Assembly: GCF_020075495.1 (NCBI RefSeq) | Contig: NZ_JABYQT010000003.1 | Coordinates: 310,001-374,000, forward strand | Reading direction: 5' to 3' | Length of the DNA stretch: 64,000 nt | Source: Vreelandella aquamarina | GTDB taxonomy: Bacteria > Pseudomonadota > Gammaproteobacteria > Pseudomonadales > Halomonadaceae | Part shown: positions 1 to 10,627 of the stretch, in pieces | How the letters are laid out: each line of letters opens with the position of its first letter | Position numbering within the stretch: position 1 is the stretch's first letter | Position numbers and translations under genes: made by a program | The notes under the pieces: generated by a model | Database searches by the model: none | What the model saw: the letters and a program-made list of their open reading frames with translations, nothing else | Told to the model about the DNA's origin: nothing

Positions 1-963
1 ACCATCAAGCAGAACCCGCTGCCGTTTCTGGTGACCACCGCGGGCCTGGGCTGGCTGATGCTTGCCCAGCGCCATCCTGGTTCCAGCCAGCAGCCCTCGC
101 GTGCACCCGGTCATTACAGCCGCTCGCACGGCACGCCGGGCATTCCCGTGCATGAAGGCACGCATGCTCAGGGCAGCGCGCCGGGCTACACCAGCTCGCC
201 GGGGTACGTTCCGGGCAGCGCACAGGTACACACCAGTACACAGTCACCTGGCAGTACACAAGCACACGGCAGCCATCAGGGCCGTATGAGCAGCATGACA
301 GAGGGCGCGAAAGACAAGGCCCAGCAGTTCGGCGAAAAAGCCAAGGATGTTGCGCATCAGCTAAGCGATAAAGCGCATAACCTTGGCGACAAGGCTCACC
401 ACATGGGAGGTAGCATGCGCGATTCCACGTCTCATCTTCAGCACGGCACGCAGGATCACCTGCATAACCTTTCCGACCGCGCCCGCCACATGGGCAGCAG
501 CTCAAGCGATTTCATCCAGGAGCATCCACTGGTCGTAGGGGCGCTGGGCGTTGCCCTGGGCGCCGCGCTGGCAAGCCTGTTTCCGACCACGCGCAAGGAA
601 GATGAGTACCTGGGTGAATATCGCGACCGCGCATTACACAAGGCCGCCGAGACAGGCCATGAGCAGGTGGACAGAGCCCAGCAAAAAATTCATGAAAAGG
701 CGGAGCATATGAAAAACGACACGCATGGTGATGATAAGCACTCATCGTCGCATGACACGCATTCATCCGGCGCTCGCCCGACGCCCGACAATCCTGCAAG
801 CGGTAGCCAGGTCCCCGGGCACAATTCGGCTTCCGGCATCAGCTCGAGCACCAACCCCGTCGCTAACCCGCCGGTAGGTAACCGGTCGCCGGGTCTGGCG
901 AGTTCGAATACCCCTTCTGGCAACACCCAAGGCGACGACACGCTGGAGCCGCCCAAGCGTTAA
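1..963 (+). CDS. ElaB/YqjD (DUF883)-like and DUF3618-like membrane-anchored protein, 5' partial
   Basis: The frame is open from base 1 and the first residues (TIKQNPLPFLVTTAGLGWLM) match the hydrophobic tail motif of DUF3618 proteins, so the gene starts upstream of the window. A long Gly/Ser/His-rich linker follows, then an amphipathic helical stretch with repeated DKAH-type heptads, then a second hydrophobic anchor around IQEHPLVVGALGVALGAALA. That second anchor resembles the glycine-zipper membrane segment of ElaB/YqjD (DUF883) proteins. The C-terminus is a disordered, polar, Pro/Ser-rich tail. Homologues are small inner-membrane, ribosome-associated or stress-induced proteins; the role here is inferred only at family level. 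A hairpin terminator follows the stop codon directly. Confidence 0.7.
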   Translation, partial: TIKQNPLPFLVTTAGLGWLMLAQRHPGSSQQPSRAPGHYSRSHGTPGIPVHEGTHAQGSAPGYTSSPGYVPGSAQVHTSTQSPGSTQAHGSHQGRMSSMTEGAKDKAQQFGEKAKDVAHQLSDKAHNLGDKAHHMGGSMRDSTSHLQHGTQDHLHNLSDRARHMGSSSSDFIQEHPLVVGALGVALGAALASLFPTTRKEDEYLGEYRDRALHKAAETGHEQVDRAQQKIHEKAEHMKNDTHGDDKHSSSHDTHSSGARPTPDNPASGSQVPGHNSASGISSSTNPVANPPVGNRSPGLASSNTPSGNTQGDDTLEPPKR

Positions 964-977
964 CCGATGAATGGCAT

Positions 978-1006
978 GTGCCCGGCTTTGGTCGGGCACT
1001 TTTTTA
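978..1006 (+). terminator. Rho-independent terminator
   Basis: A 7-bp stem GTGCCCG/CGGGCAC with an 8-base loop is followed by a run of six T residues, 15 bases after the stop codon of the DUF883-like gene. Confidence 0.85.
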
Positions 1007-1037
1007 TGACGTTTGCTTAGCGCTGGCGCTGTATGGG

Positions 1038-1925
1038 TCACACTCGCCGAGCAAGCGTGCTCGCGTAGGTATCGAGGGATAAGTGATGGTCATCGGCCTG
1101 CTGCAAGGCGTTCAAGGTGGCAGAACGGTCATGCTCGGCCAGCAACGTGCAGAGCACTTCCGAGATGGCCAGAGCAGGGGCCAGGGTATGAAAGAAACTG
1201 TCGCTTTCCGTGGGGCAATAAATCGTATGTTCGGAAATACCTGCCAGCGGTGATACCTCGCTATCGGTAATCGAGAGAATCTCCAGGCCTTTACTTTTTG
1301 CCAACTGCGCCAATCTCAATGTATCGCGCGCGTAGGGCTTGATGGATACGACGAGCATCACCTCACCCGGCTTGGCACGCATCAAGGCATCGCCACCCGT
1401 TCCGGCCGGGCCATCCAGATGCACTGAGCGCTCGCCTAACAGCGACATGACGTAATGAAAATGCCAGGCCACCACATGGCTCGAGCGTAACCCCAATACA
1501 TAGACTTTTTTGGCTGCCGCGAGCCTATCGGCCATGGCCGTCAGGCGCTCGAGCGGCTCTGGCTTACAGAGAGCCGCCATTTGAGCGCTTAGCCCATGCA
1601 GCATCTGGTAGGCGATGTCACTTCCCGGCGAATCGATCGCCTCAACGTCTCGTTGGCGAACCTTGGCCGCAAAACCATCGTTTTTACTTCGCACCGCTTC
1701 AGCATAGTGGGCGCGAATGTCATTGTAGCCCTGAAAGCCCAGCACCTTGGCAAGCCGCGTCATGGTCGCCGGCTGAACCGCGGCCAAGCGCGCCAGTTCG
1801 CGCATCGACACCAAGGCCACTTCTTCTGGATGTTCGAGCACGTAGCGCGCCGCCTGCTGCAGCTGTGCAGACATGCTGTCGAACCGAGCAATGATCTGCT
1901 CTCTTAGCGGATCGCTCTGGGACAT
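1038..1925 (-). CDS. MurR/RpiR family transcriptional regulator
   Basis: The product is about 295 aa. The N-terminal HTH_6 domain (about residues 1-77, with SMRELARLAAVQPATMTRLAK as the recognition region) is followed by a SIS sugar-phosphate-binding domain (about 120-260, with VYVLGLRSSHVVAWHF). The frame opens 63 bases further upstream, but I chose the ATG at 1925 because it has an AAGAGG ribosome binding site and begins right at the HTH domain. It is divergent from the aminotransferase at 2145 and probably controls it through the A+T-rich intergenic region. RpiR proteins usually sense a sugar phosphate or related metabolite; the ligand here is unknown. Confidence 0.85.
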   Translation of the reverse strand: MSQSDPLREQIIARFDSMSAQLQQAARYVLEHPEEVALVSMRELARLAAVQPATMTRLAKVLGFQGYNDIRAHYAEAVRSKNDGFAAKVRQRDVEAIDSPGSDIAYQMLHGLSAQMAALCKPEPLERLTAMADRLAAAKKVYVLGLRSSHVVAWHFHYVMSLLGERSVHLDGPAGTGGDALMRAKPGEVMLVVSIKPYARDTLRLAQLAKSKGLEILSITDSEVSPLAGISEHTIYCPTESDSFFHTLAPALAISEVLCTLLAEHDRSATLNALQQADDHHLSLDTYASTLARRV

Positions 1926-2144
1926 AGGAAAGTGCCTCTTGAAGCGCCATGGGCTGGAAATGGTGGTGCATGAGTGTAAACGCGGCATTTTACTGAAAAC
2001 AATGATCCATTTGTTTTAATATTTAATATAATGATTGTATTGTTGCGATAGTGAGTAAAGTCGTGTTACTCTTGTACTCAATCAAGGTGGGTTCCAGCGG
2101 CTTGCAAAAGAGCGTTCAAAATACGTTCGGGAGAGACAGGTACT

Positions 2145-3470
2145 ATGGCGCGTATTCTTCATCGCAATATTGGCCAGGCCTTGCCGCATGCGGCGTCAGC
2201 GCAGGGCGTGTATATCACGGATACCCAGGGGCGCCGCTACCTGGATGGTTCGGGCGGGGCGGCGGTGACGAGCGTGGGGCACGGCCACCCGGAAGTGCTG
2301 GCCGCCATGCGCGCGCAGATCGACAATGTCTGCTTCGCGCACACCGGTTTTTTCACCACCGATGCGGCAGAGGCGCTCGCCGAACAGCTGGTGAACCTGG
2401 CACCCCAAGGCCTGGATTACGTGTACCTGGTATCCGGCGGCTCGGAAGCGGTCGAGGCTGCGTTGAAAATGGCCCGCCAGTATTTCGTGGAAACCGGCAG
2501 GCCAGAGCGGCGGCATATCATTGCCCGGCGCCAGAGCTATCACGGCAATACCCTGGGAGCGCTTGCCACCGGTGGCAACGCCATGCGGCGAGCGCAGTTC
2601 CAGCCGCTTTTACCCCAAACGCATCATGTCTCGCCCTGCTATGCCTACCGGGATAAAGGCAGCGATGAGTCTCCGGAAGCTTACGCCGCGCGCCTTGCCG
2701 ATGAACTCGAGGCCAAGATTATCGAACTGGGCCCTGACAACGTCATGGCATTCGTGGCCGAACCTGTGGTGGGGGCGACCCTCGGTGCGGTGGCTTCTGA
2801 AGCGGATTACTTCAAACGGGTGCGCAGCCTTTGTGATCGGCATGGCGTGCTGTTGATTCTTGATGAAGTCATGTGCGGAATGGGGCGTACGGGTACCATG
2901 TTCGCCTGCGAGCAGGATGGCATCACGCCCGATATTCTCACTATTGCCAAAGGCCTGGGCGGCGGCTATCAGCCGATTGGCGCCGTGATGCTGTCATCCG
3001 CCATTTATGAAAGCTTCGCCAACGGTTCCGGCCTTTTCCAGCACGGGCATACGTACCTTGGCCACCCGGTGGCGGCGGCCGCGGCCAACAAGGTGGTGGA
3101 GATCATTGCGCGACCCGAGACGCTTGCCAACGTCAACGCCATGGGCGCGCGCTTGCAGCAGGGCCTTGAAGCGGCGCTGGGGGAGTCACCGCATGTCGGC
3201 GATATTCGCGGACGGGGCCTTTTCCGTGGCATCGAGCTTGTTGCAGACCGCGAGCAAAAAACGCCTTTCGATCCTGCCCGAAAGATTCACGCCAAAATCA
3301 AACGCCAAGCCATGGCCCGAGGGCTGATCAGTTATCCCATGGGCGGTACCATCGATGGCGTGTACGGCGATCACGTGCTGCTTGCGCCGCCCTATATCAT
3401 CAATGCCGCTGAGATCGATCTGATGGTCGAGCGGATTGCCCAGGCGATTGACGCCGCGATTGCCGAATGA
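2145..3470 (+). CDS. Class III PLP-dependent aminotransferase (aspartate aminotransferase family)
   Basis: The 441-aa protein has the complete class III fold. The phosphate-cup SGGSEA lies at about 97-102, the PLP-ring aspartate at D240 in LILDEVMCGMGRTG, and the Schiff-base lysine at K269 in TIAKGLGGG. Length is normal for the ornithine/GABA/omega-amino-acid aminotransferase group. The start ATG is preceded by a purine-rich GGGAGAGACAGG sequence. It is transcribed away from an RpiR regulator and its last codon overlaps the next frame, so it probably forms a two-gene operon with the CMD-like gene. The amino donor cannot be read from the sequence; a diamine, omega-amino acid or amino-sulfonate are all possible. 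Confidence 0.88.
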   Translation: MARILHRNIGQALPHAASAQGVYITDTQGRRYLDGSGGAAVTSVGHGHPEVLAAMRAQIDNVCFAHTGFFTTDAAEALAEQLVNLAPQGLDYVYLVSGGSEAVEAALKMARQYFVETGRPERRHIIARRQSYHGNTLGALATGGNAMRRAQFQPLLPQTHHVSPCYAYRDKGSDESPEAYAARLADELEAKIIELGPDNVMAFVAEPVVGATLGAVASEADYFKRVRSLCDRHGVLLILDEVMCGMGRTGTMFACEQDGITPDILTIAKGLGGGYQPIGAVMLSSAIYESFANGSGLFQHGHTYLGHPVAAAAANKVVEIIARPETLANVNAMGARLQQGLEAALGESPHVGDIRGRGLFRGIELVADREQKTPFDPARKIHAKIKRQAMARGLISYPMGGTIDGVYGDHVLLAPPYIINAAEIDLMVERIAQAIDAAIAE

Positions 3471-3484
3471 CAGGAGCCATCATC

Positions 3485-4057
3485 ATGCAACCATCTCCTT
3501 GCCCGCCGATCACCGATGCCGAGTGGCCGGATGACATCGCGCAATTACGCGAAGGTTTTGCCGGTGCGCTGAACGTCTACCGCACCATGGCGCATCATCC
3601 TGCTCTGTTGAACGCCTGGGCGCCTCTGCGCCAGCACGTGGTAAAGGACAACGCCCTGGGGCCTGAATTGACCGAGGTGGTGATTTTGCGTGCCGGTTTT
3701 CGCCTGGGCTCTGTCTACGAATGGGCACACCATGTCAGCCGTGCGCTGGCGCTCGGGTTTTCCGAGGCGCGAATCAACGCAGTGCGTGGTGTGCCCGAGA
3801 CAAGCAATGGCGTTGATGGCCTGATCGTCAACGCGGTGGATGCGCTGCTCGATACGCATCAGCTAACCCGAGCGCAGGAAGCAACGCTTGCCGACGCCAT
3901 TGGGCGCCACGCGGTTATCGACCTGATCGCGATGGTGGGGTTCTACTCGGTGCTAGGCTATTTACTCAAGACCTATGACACGCCGATTGATGAGGCCATT
4001 CAGGCAGAAGCCTGGTCTAACTCAGAACTGTTTTCACTAACGCCGCCGCCTGTATAG
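3485..4057 (+). CDS. Carboxymuconolactone decarboxylase (CMD/AhpD-fold) family protein
   Basis: The protein is about 190 aa and all helical, with the CMD signature TEVVILRAGFRLGSVYEWAHH. The glutamate/histidine core is present, but the CxxC pair of true AhpD peroxidase partners is absent, so a peroxidase function is unlikely. The frame also has an ATG at 3467 overlapping the aminotransferase stop codon. I prefer 3485 because AGGAG stands nine bases before it. It is probably co-transcribed with the aminotransferase; genes of this family often accompany small-molecule catabolic enzymes. The specific reaction is unknown. Confidence 0.8.
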   Translation: MQPSPCPPITDAEWPDDIAQLREGFAGALNVYRTMAHHPALLNAWAPLRQHVVKDNALGPELTEVVILRAGFRLGSVYEWAHHVSRALALGFSEARINAVRGVPETSNGVDGLIVNAVDALLDTHQLTRAQEATLADAIGRHAVIDLIAMVGFYSVLGYLLKTYDTPIDEAIQAEAWSNSELFSLTPPPV

Positions 4058-4079
4058 CAAGCTAAGGTCTCGAACAGCC

Positions 4080-4203
4080 CTACGCGGGGGCGCTGTGAAC
4101 CCTTCCCTGGACGCTACTTTCGCCATCTGACCGCCATGGATGGCGGGAATGCCGGAAACGCCGGGAGCTGTTTTCCGGCCTTGGCGAAAGACCCCCGCTA
4201 CGG
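4080..4203. repeat. Branched inverted-repeat element between convergent genes
   Basis: The outer arms GCGGGGG (4084-4090) and CCCCCGC (4192-4198) pair. The second-level arms CTTTCGCCA (4117-4125) and TGGCGAAAG (4182-4190) pair inside them. Two further hairpins are nested within: CCGCCAT/ATGGCGG (4131-4146) and GCCGGAAA/TTTCCGGC (4151-4179). The result is a cloverleaf-like fold about 120 bases long, lying between the 3' ends of the CMD-like gene and xseA. I think it is a dispersed REP-like element; it may also act as a bidirectional terminator. Confidence 0.6.
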
Positions 4204-4251
4204 GCTGATCGATACCACGCAGTCACTCACGTAGATATCTTCAGTGCATTC

Positions 4252-5589
4252 CTACTTAAATCGCCGCTTTACCTCGACACTCAGCCTGCCTTCACCCAAA
4301 CGCAGCGAGAGCTTCTGGCCGGGCTGGGTTTCATCGGCACGGCGAACCACCTGACCCTTGTCATCCTGGGCAATCGCGTAGCCCCTGCCCAGCACGGCCA
4401 AGGGGCTTATCGCATTAAGCTCCCGCGCGGCGCTGGTCAAGCGGGCTTGCTGGCGTTGAAGCTGGCGCTGCATGGCGTTATGCAGGCGGCGGTTCAACTG
4501 GCTAACCCGTTCGTTTTCTGCGCGGTACAGGCGCGCCATGTCCTGGCTCGCCAGGCGCCTGCCCAACTGCGTTACCCGTGTTTGCTGCTGGGTAAGGGTT
4601 TGCTGCATGGCACGGTTTAAACGCTGAGTAAGTGTTGCCACGTGCTGGCGCTGACGGTTCAGCTGCTCGCCGGGATGGCGCAGGCGGGCGCGCAGGCTAT
4701 CCAGCTGTTGGCTATCACGCTCCAGGCGCCGCTCTATGGCGCGGTGCAGGCGGTGTTGCTGGTCAGCCAGCTGGCGCTTCAAGGCGTGTTGATCCGGCAC
4801 CAGACGCTCGGCGGCGGCTGACGGGGTAGGGGCGCGAACATCCGCGGCAAAATCGGCAAGCGTGACATCCACCTCATGGCCTACTGCCGACATCACCGGC
4901 AGGCGGGAATGAAAGATCGCCCGCGCTAAATGCTCGTTGTTGAATGCCCACAAATCTTCCAGGCTGCCGCCGCCCCGGGTAATCAGCACCACATCGCGTT
5001 CAGGGTCCAGCCTTGCCTGGCGGTTGAGTAACCCAAGCCCGGCAATCATTGCCGGTGCCGCTTCCGCCCCCTGCACCGGCACCGGGATGAGCGTCACGTC
5101 CGCAAGCGGCCAGCGCGCCGCCAGCACCGCCAGCACATCACGAATGGCCGCGCCGGTGGCAGAGCTTAGAATCAACAGCTTGCGGGGTGGGAAGGGCAGA
5201 GGGCGGGTATTGGCAAACACGCCTTCGCCTTCCAGCTGGGCCTTCAAGCGCTCGAACGCCGCCAGCAGCTCCCCAAGCCCCGCCGCCTGCACCGCTTCGG
5301 CAATCAACTGGTAATCGCCGCGCGGCTCGAACAACGACACCCGCCCGCGCAGCTTGACCTGGTCGCCATTGCGCATGGGGGCGGATACGAACCGCGCCCG
5401 CTGACGAAACAGCGCGCAGCGCACCTGGGCGCGGTCATCCTTCAAGGTAAAATAGATGTGCCCCGAGGCGGGCCGGGAAACGTTGGAAAGCTCGCCTTCG
5501 ACCCACACCTCGCCCAGGTCGCGCTCGAGCGCCTGGCGCGAGCGCTTGTTGAGGTCGCTGACGGAAAGGGCGGTAGTGGCGTCTGGCAT
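4252..5589 (-). CDS. xseA: Exodeoxyribonuclease VII large subunit
   Basis: The 445-aa product has the standard XseA layout. An N-terminal OB-fold (about 1-100, with VWVEGELSNVSRPASGHIYFTLKD) is followed by the catalytic region (LLILSSATGAAIRDVLAVLAARWP, then VVLITRGGGSLEDLWAFNNE and MSAVGHEVDVTLADFAADVRAPTPS). A long Gln/Arg-rich coiled coil and the C-terminal GRGYAI motif (LAVLGRGYAIAQ) complete it. With XseB it degrades single-stranded DNA to oligonucleotides in repair. It is divergent from guaB, the order commonly seen in gammaproteobacteria. xseB is not in the window. Confidence 0.97.
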   Translation of the reverse strand: MPDATTALSVSDLNKRSRQALERDLGEVWVEGELSNVSRPASGHIYFTLKDDRAQVRCALFRQRARFVSAPMRNGDQVKLRGRVSLFEPRGDYQLIAEAVQAAGLGELLAAFERLKAQLEGEGVFANTRPLPFPPRKLLILSSATGAAIRDVLAVLAARWPLADVTLIPVPVQGAEAAPAMIAGLGLLNRQARLDPERDVVLITRGGGSLEDLWAFNNEHLARAIFHSRLPVMSAVGHEVDVTLADFAADVRAPTPSAAAERLVPDQHALKRQLADQQHRLHRAIERRLERDSQQLDSLRARLRHPGEQLNRQRQHVATLTQRLNRAMQQTLTQQQTRVTQLGRRLASQDMARLYRAENERVSQLNRRLHNAMQRQLQRQQARLTSAARELNAISPLAVLGRGYAIAQDDKGQVVRRADETQPGQKLSLRLGEGRLSVEVKRRFK

Positions 5590-5632
5590 GGAAATCCCCT
5601 CAGGTGGAGCAGCAGGAAAGTGGCCTGCCTAG

Positions 5633-7228
<1,596 letters not shown>

Positions 7229-7243
7229 CCGGCAGCGAATTAT

Positions 7244-7383
7244 GAAGCCTTTGATTAACGTAATGAGCGCAGGCCAGACAAGGCAAAAATCAACGAAAAA
7301 GCGGAGTTTACAATTTGTAAATGAGCATTTTGAGTTGATTTTTAACGCCGTATGGCCAAGCGCAATAGTTAATCAGAGGTTTC
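7244..7383. repeat. 140-bp palindromic miniature element between guaB and guaA
   Basis: The terminal arms are imperfect inverted repeats: 7244-7275 (GAAGCCTTTGATTAACG...) matches the reverse complement of 7354-7383 (GAAACCTCTGATTAACT...). Inside, AAAAATCAAC (7285-7294) pairs perfectly with GTTGATTTTT (7334-7343). The centre is TTTACAATTTGTAAA (7307-7321). The whole can fold into one long hairpin, as ERIC- or MITE-like elements do. It has no coding capacity. Confidence 0.7.
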
Positions 7384-7469
7384 AAAGTTAAACGGCGGCG
7401 GGTACTGTTCCCGCCGCTTGCTTTTCAGCCTTACCAGCAGCCTTCATACGGCTCAATCGAGATACCGCC

Positions 7470-9047
7470 ATGAATGATATCCACGCTCACAAGATCCTGA
7501 TTCTCGACTTCGGCTCGCAGTACACCCAGCTGATCGCCCGCCGGGTGCGCGAAATTGGCGTCTACTCCGAAGTTCGTGCCTTCGATATCACCGAAGAAGA
7601 GATCCGCGAGTATGACCCCAACGGCATCATCCTGGCCGGCGGCCCGGAATCCGTGACCGAGCTTGAGTCTCCGCGTGCGCCCCAGTGCGTGTTCGAGATG
7701 AACCTGCCGGTATTTGGTATCTGCTACGGCATGCAGACCATGGCCGAGCAGCTCGGCGGCAAGGTGGAAGGCTCCAACAAGCGCGAGTTCGGCTACGCCC
7801 AGATCAGCATCGATGCCGACAACGCCCTGTTCAACGGCATCAAGGATCATGTAGACGCTGAAACCGGCAAGGGCCTGCTGGACGTATGGATGAGCCACGG
7901 CGACAAGGTGGCCCAGGCGCCCGCCGCGTTCACCGTAACGGCTTCCACCCCGAGCTGCCCGATTGCCGCCATGGTGTGGGAAGAGAAGCAGTTCTACGGC
8001 GTGCAGTTCCACCCGGAAGTGACCCACACCCTGCAAGGCCAGCGCATGCTCGAGCACTTCGTGCTGGATATCTGTAAGGCCGAGAAGCTGTGGACGCCTG
8101 CCCAGATCATCGAAGACCAGGTACAGCGCGTTCGCGAACAGGTTGGCGACCGCCACGTACTGCTCGGCCTCTCCGGCGGCGTGGACTCCTCCGTGGTCGC
8201 CGCACTGCTGCACAAGGCAATTGGCGACCAGTTGACCTGCGTATTCGTGGATAACGGCCTGCTGCGCAAGGATGAAGGCAACCAGGTCATGGAAACCTTC
8301 GCCAAGCACATGGGCGTGAAGGTGATCCGCGTAGACGCCGAAGACCTGTTCCTGGAAAAACTGAAAGACGAGAAAGACCCGGAAGCCAAGCGCAAGATCA
8401 TCGGCAACACCTTCATCGACGTGTTCGATGAAGAAGCCAGCAAGATCGAAGGCGTCGAGTTCCTGGCCCAGGGCACCATCTACCCGGACGTGATCGAATC
8501 CGCCGCCAGCAAGACCGGCAAGGCGCACGTGATCAAATCCCACCACAACGTGGGCGGCCTGCCGGAAACCATGAAGCTCAAGCTCGTCGAGCCGCTGCGC
8601 GAACTGTTCAAGGACGAAGTACGCAAACTCGGCCTCGAACTCGGCCTGCCCTACGACATGGTGTACCGCCACCCCTTCCCGGGGCCGGGCCTGGGCGTGC
8701 GTATTCTGGGCGAAGTGAAGAAAGAGTACGCCGATATCCTGCGTGAAGCCGACGCCATCTTCATCGAAGAACTGCGCGCCTCCGGCTGGTACGAAAAAAC
8801 CAGCCAGGCGTTTGCCGTGTTCCTGCCGGTCAAGTCAGTGGGCGTGGTCGGCGACGGCCGCCGCTACGAATGGGTCATCGCCCTGCGCGCTGTTGAAACC
8901 ATCGACTTCATGACCGCCCGCTGGGCGCACCTGCCCTATGAGCTGCTGGAGAAGGTTTCTAACCGGGTAATCAATGAGTTGGAAGGGGTTTCGCGGGTGA
9001 CTTATGATGTTTCCAGCAAGCCACCGGCTACTATTGAGTGGGAGTGA
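7470..9047 (+). CDS. guaA: GMP synthase (glutamine-hydrolysing)
   Basis: The 525-aa enzyme converts XMP, ATP and glutamine to GMP. A class I glutamine amidotransferase domain comes first, with its nucleophile at about Cys85 in [10 protein letters not shown] and its His/Glu in FHPEV. The ATP-pyrophosphatase domain follows, with the P-loop LSGGVDSSV at about 234-242. The C-terminal dimerisation domain ends in the usual PPATIEWE. It begins [20 protein letters not shown]. The coding sequence is intact to its last codon, although A+T-rich foreign-looking DNA begins immediately after it; the guaA 3' end is a known integration site for genomic islands. Confidence 0.98.
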   Translation: MNDIHAHKILILDFGSQYTQLIARRVREIGVYSEVRAFDITEEEIREYDPNGIILAGGPESVTELESPRAPQCVFEMNLPVFGICYGMQTMAEQLGGKVEGSNKREFGYAQISIDADNALFNGIKDHVDAETGKGLLDVWMSHGDKVAQAPAAFTVTASTPSCPIAAMVWEEKQFYGVQFHPEVTHTLQGQRMLEHFVLDICKAEKLWTPAQIIEDQVQRVREQVGDRHVLLGLSGGVDSSVVAALLHKAIGDQLTCVFVDNGLLRKDEGNQVMETFAKHMGVKVIRVDAEDLFLEKLKDEKDPEAKRKIIGNTFIDVFDEEASKIEGVEFLAQGTIYPDVIESAASKTGKAHVIKSHHNVGGLPETMKLKLVEPLRELFKDEVRKLGLELGLPYDMVYRHPFPGPGLGVRILGEVKKEYADILREADAIFIEELRASGWYEKTSQAFAVFLPVKSVGVVGDGRRYEWVIALRAVETIDFMTARWAHLPYELLEKVSNRVINELEGVSRVTYDVSSKPPATIEWE

Positions 9048-9083
9048 CCTAGCAACTACCTAGATATTTTGTTTTTTTGATAG

Positions 9084-9109
9084 GCCTACCTACGATGGTA
9101 GGCTTTTTT
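9084..9109 (+). terminator. Rho-independent terminator of guaA
   Basis: The stem GCCTACC/GGTAGGC (9084-9090 and 9097-9103) with a 6-base loop is followed by six T residues, 37 bases after the guaA stop codon. Confidence 0.85.
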
Positions 9110-9220
9110 ATGTTAATTTTGATTAAAATTGTCTTATTCATAAGGTTCAACTTTAGCCATAATGATATTTATAAAAAGTCTAATTTGGTTAGGGTATTAT
9201 AAAATTGAACAAGGGGAACT

Positions 9221-10627
9221 ATGAAAGCTTTAGTTGATGTGACACCTACACCTGAGCAGCTTGCTCTATTCTCTAGGATTCGCTCTGGTGTTGAGGTAAT
9301 CCGAGGCGCGGCAGGAAGTGGAAAGACAACAACCGCAATACTTAAATTAAGAGCAGCTGTTGGCTTTTATATCAATAGATCGAAAAGAAATAATAATGAT
9401 AAGAGAGTGAAGGTTTTAGTTCTTACCTTTAATCGTACATTACGGGGCTATGTTCAAGAGCTTGCCAGAAATCAGATAGGCAAAAGTGGTGAAATTGATT
9501 TAACTGTAAGTACTTTTGCAAGTTGGGCAAGTACATTGAATGAAAGTGATAGTGAATATATTGCTTACCCAAATAAATATATAAAAGAGCTTTGCTCAAA
9601 TATCTCCCTCTCACAGGATTTTTTATTAGAAGAAGTTTCTTATGTGCTAGGGAAATATTTAGAAGAAAATCTTGATGATTATTTGGACTCCAGAAGAGAT
9701 GGACGTGGGAGTGTTCCTAGAATGGAAAGGCCTACTAGGGAAAAACTTCTGAAAGAAGTTATATTTCCTTATTTGGCTTTAAAGAAAAAGTTAAATGTCA
9801 TTGATTGGCATGATAATGCTATTCCTTTGATTAATGAAAAAAAAGCTGCATATGATGTAGTAGTTGTAGATGAAACCCAAGATTTTTCTGCAAATGAAAT
9901 ACGTGCTGTTATGAACCAGTTGTCTGAAGGACACACAGTAAGCTTTGTACTCGATGGCGCTCAAAGGATCTATGCTAGAAGTTTTACATGGAGCGAGGTT
10001 GGATTAATAGTTAGGCCTGAGAATAGTTACAAGTTGGTGAAGAATTATAGGAATACTAAACAAATTGCTAGGCTTGCTGCCTCTGTTCTTGATGGGATAA
10101 GTCCAGGTAGTGATACAACTATACCTGACTTTTCTACAGCAAGTCGAGAAGGGAATCTTCCTTTAATATTAGAAGGAAATTACTCAAGTCAGTTAAGTTA
10201 TGCATTGAAATTTATTTACGATAATATTGATTTGGACAGTGAGTCAGTTGCTTTTTTACAAGCAAAAGGAGGGGGGTGGTTTAAAGATCTAAAGAAAGAA
10301 CTAGATCGTAGGAAGCTTGATTTTATTGATTTAACCAAGCTTTCAACATGGCCTTCTGGGAAAGAAAATATTGCACTAAGTACTATGCATTCGGCTAAAG
10401 GTCTGGAGTTTGATTATGTGTTCATTTTAGGTTTGAATAATGAATCTTTACCTGTTGAACAATTTGAGGTTGGTAAAGAAAATGAATTTTTACAAAAGGT
10501 TCAGCGGTTAGTTGCTATGGCTATAGGTAGGTCAAGGACTAACGTAATTATTGGTTATAAACCTGAAGATCCACCTGTTATTGCTGATTTTTTTAAAAAG
10601 GATATGTGTGAGAAGGTGGTTTTGTGA
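9221..10627 (+). CDS. Superfamily I (UvrD/Rep-like) DNA helicase, first gene of the A+T-rich trio
   Basis: The 468-aa protein carries SF1 motifs in order. Q-motif-like TPEQLALF is followed by Walker A GAAGSGKTT (about 29-37), Walker B VVVDETQDF (about 213-221), motif III/IV SFVLDGAQRIYAR, and motif V STMHSAKGLEFDYVF (about 387-401). It is shorter than UvrD (about 720 aa) because the 1B/2B insertions are reduced, so it resembles the compact helicases found in mobile and defence loci. The gene is strikingly A+T-rich compared with guaA. Its stop codon overlaps the GTG of the next gene (GTGA), which suggests translational coupling. A role in sensing or processing damaged or invading DNA is inferred. 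Confidence 0.85.
   Translation: MKALVDVTPTPEQLALFSRIRSGVEVIRGAAGSGKTTTAILKLRAAVGFYINRSKRNNNDKRVKVLVLTFNRTLRGYVQELARNQIGKSGEIDLTVSTFASWASTLNESDSEYIAYPNKYIKELCSNISLSQDFLLEEVSYVLGKYLEENLDDYLDSRRDGRGSVPRMERPTREKLLKEVIFPYLALKKKLNVIDWHDNAIPLINEKKAAYDVVVVDETQDFSANEIRAVMNQLSEGHTVSFVLDGAQRIYARSFTWSEVGLIVRPENSYKLVKNYRNTKQIARLAASVLDGISPGSDTTIPDFSTASREGNLPLILEGNYSSQLSYALKFIYDNIDLDSESVAFLQAKGGGWFKDLKKELDRRKLDFIDLTKLSTWPSGKENIALSTMHSAKGLEFDYVFILGLNNESLPVEQFEVGKENEFLQKVQRLVAMAIGRSRTNVIIGYKPEDPPVIADFFKKDMCEKVVL

Noticed and set aside
7431..8672. A 413-codon open frame opposite guaA
   Set aside because: It is antisense to a certain gene and has the same unnatural composition as other shadows.
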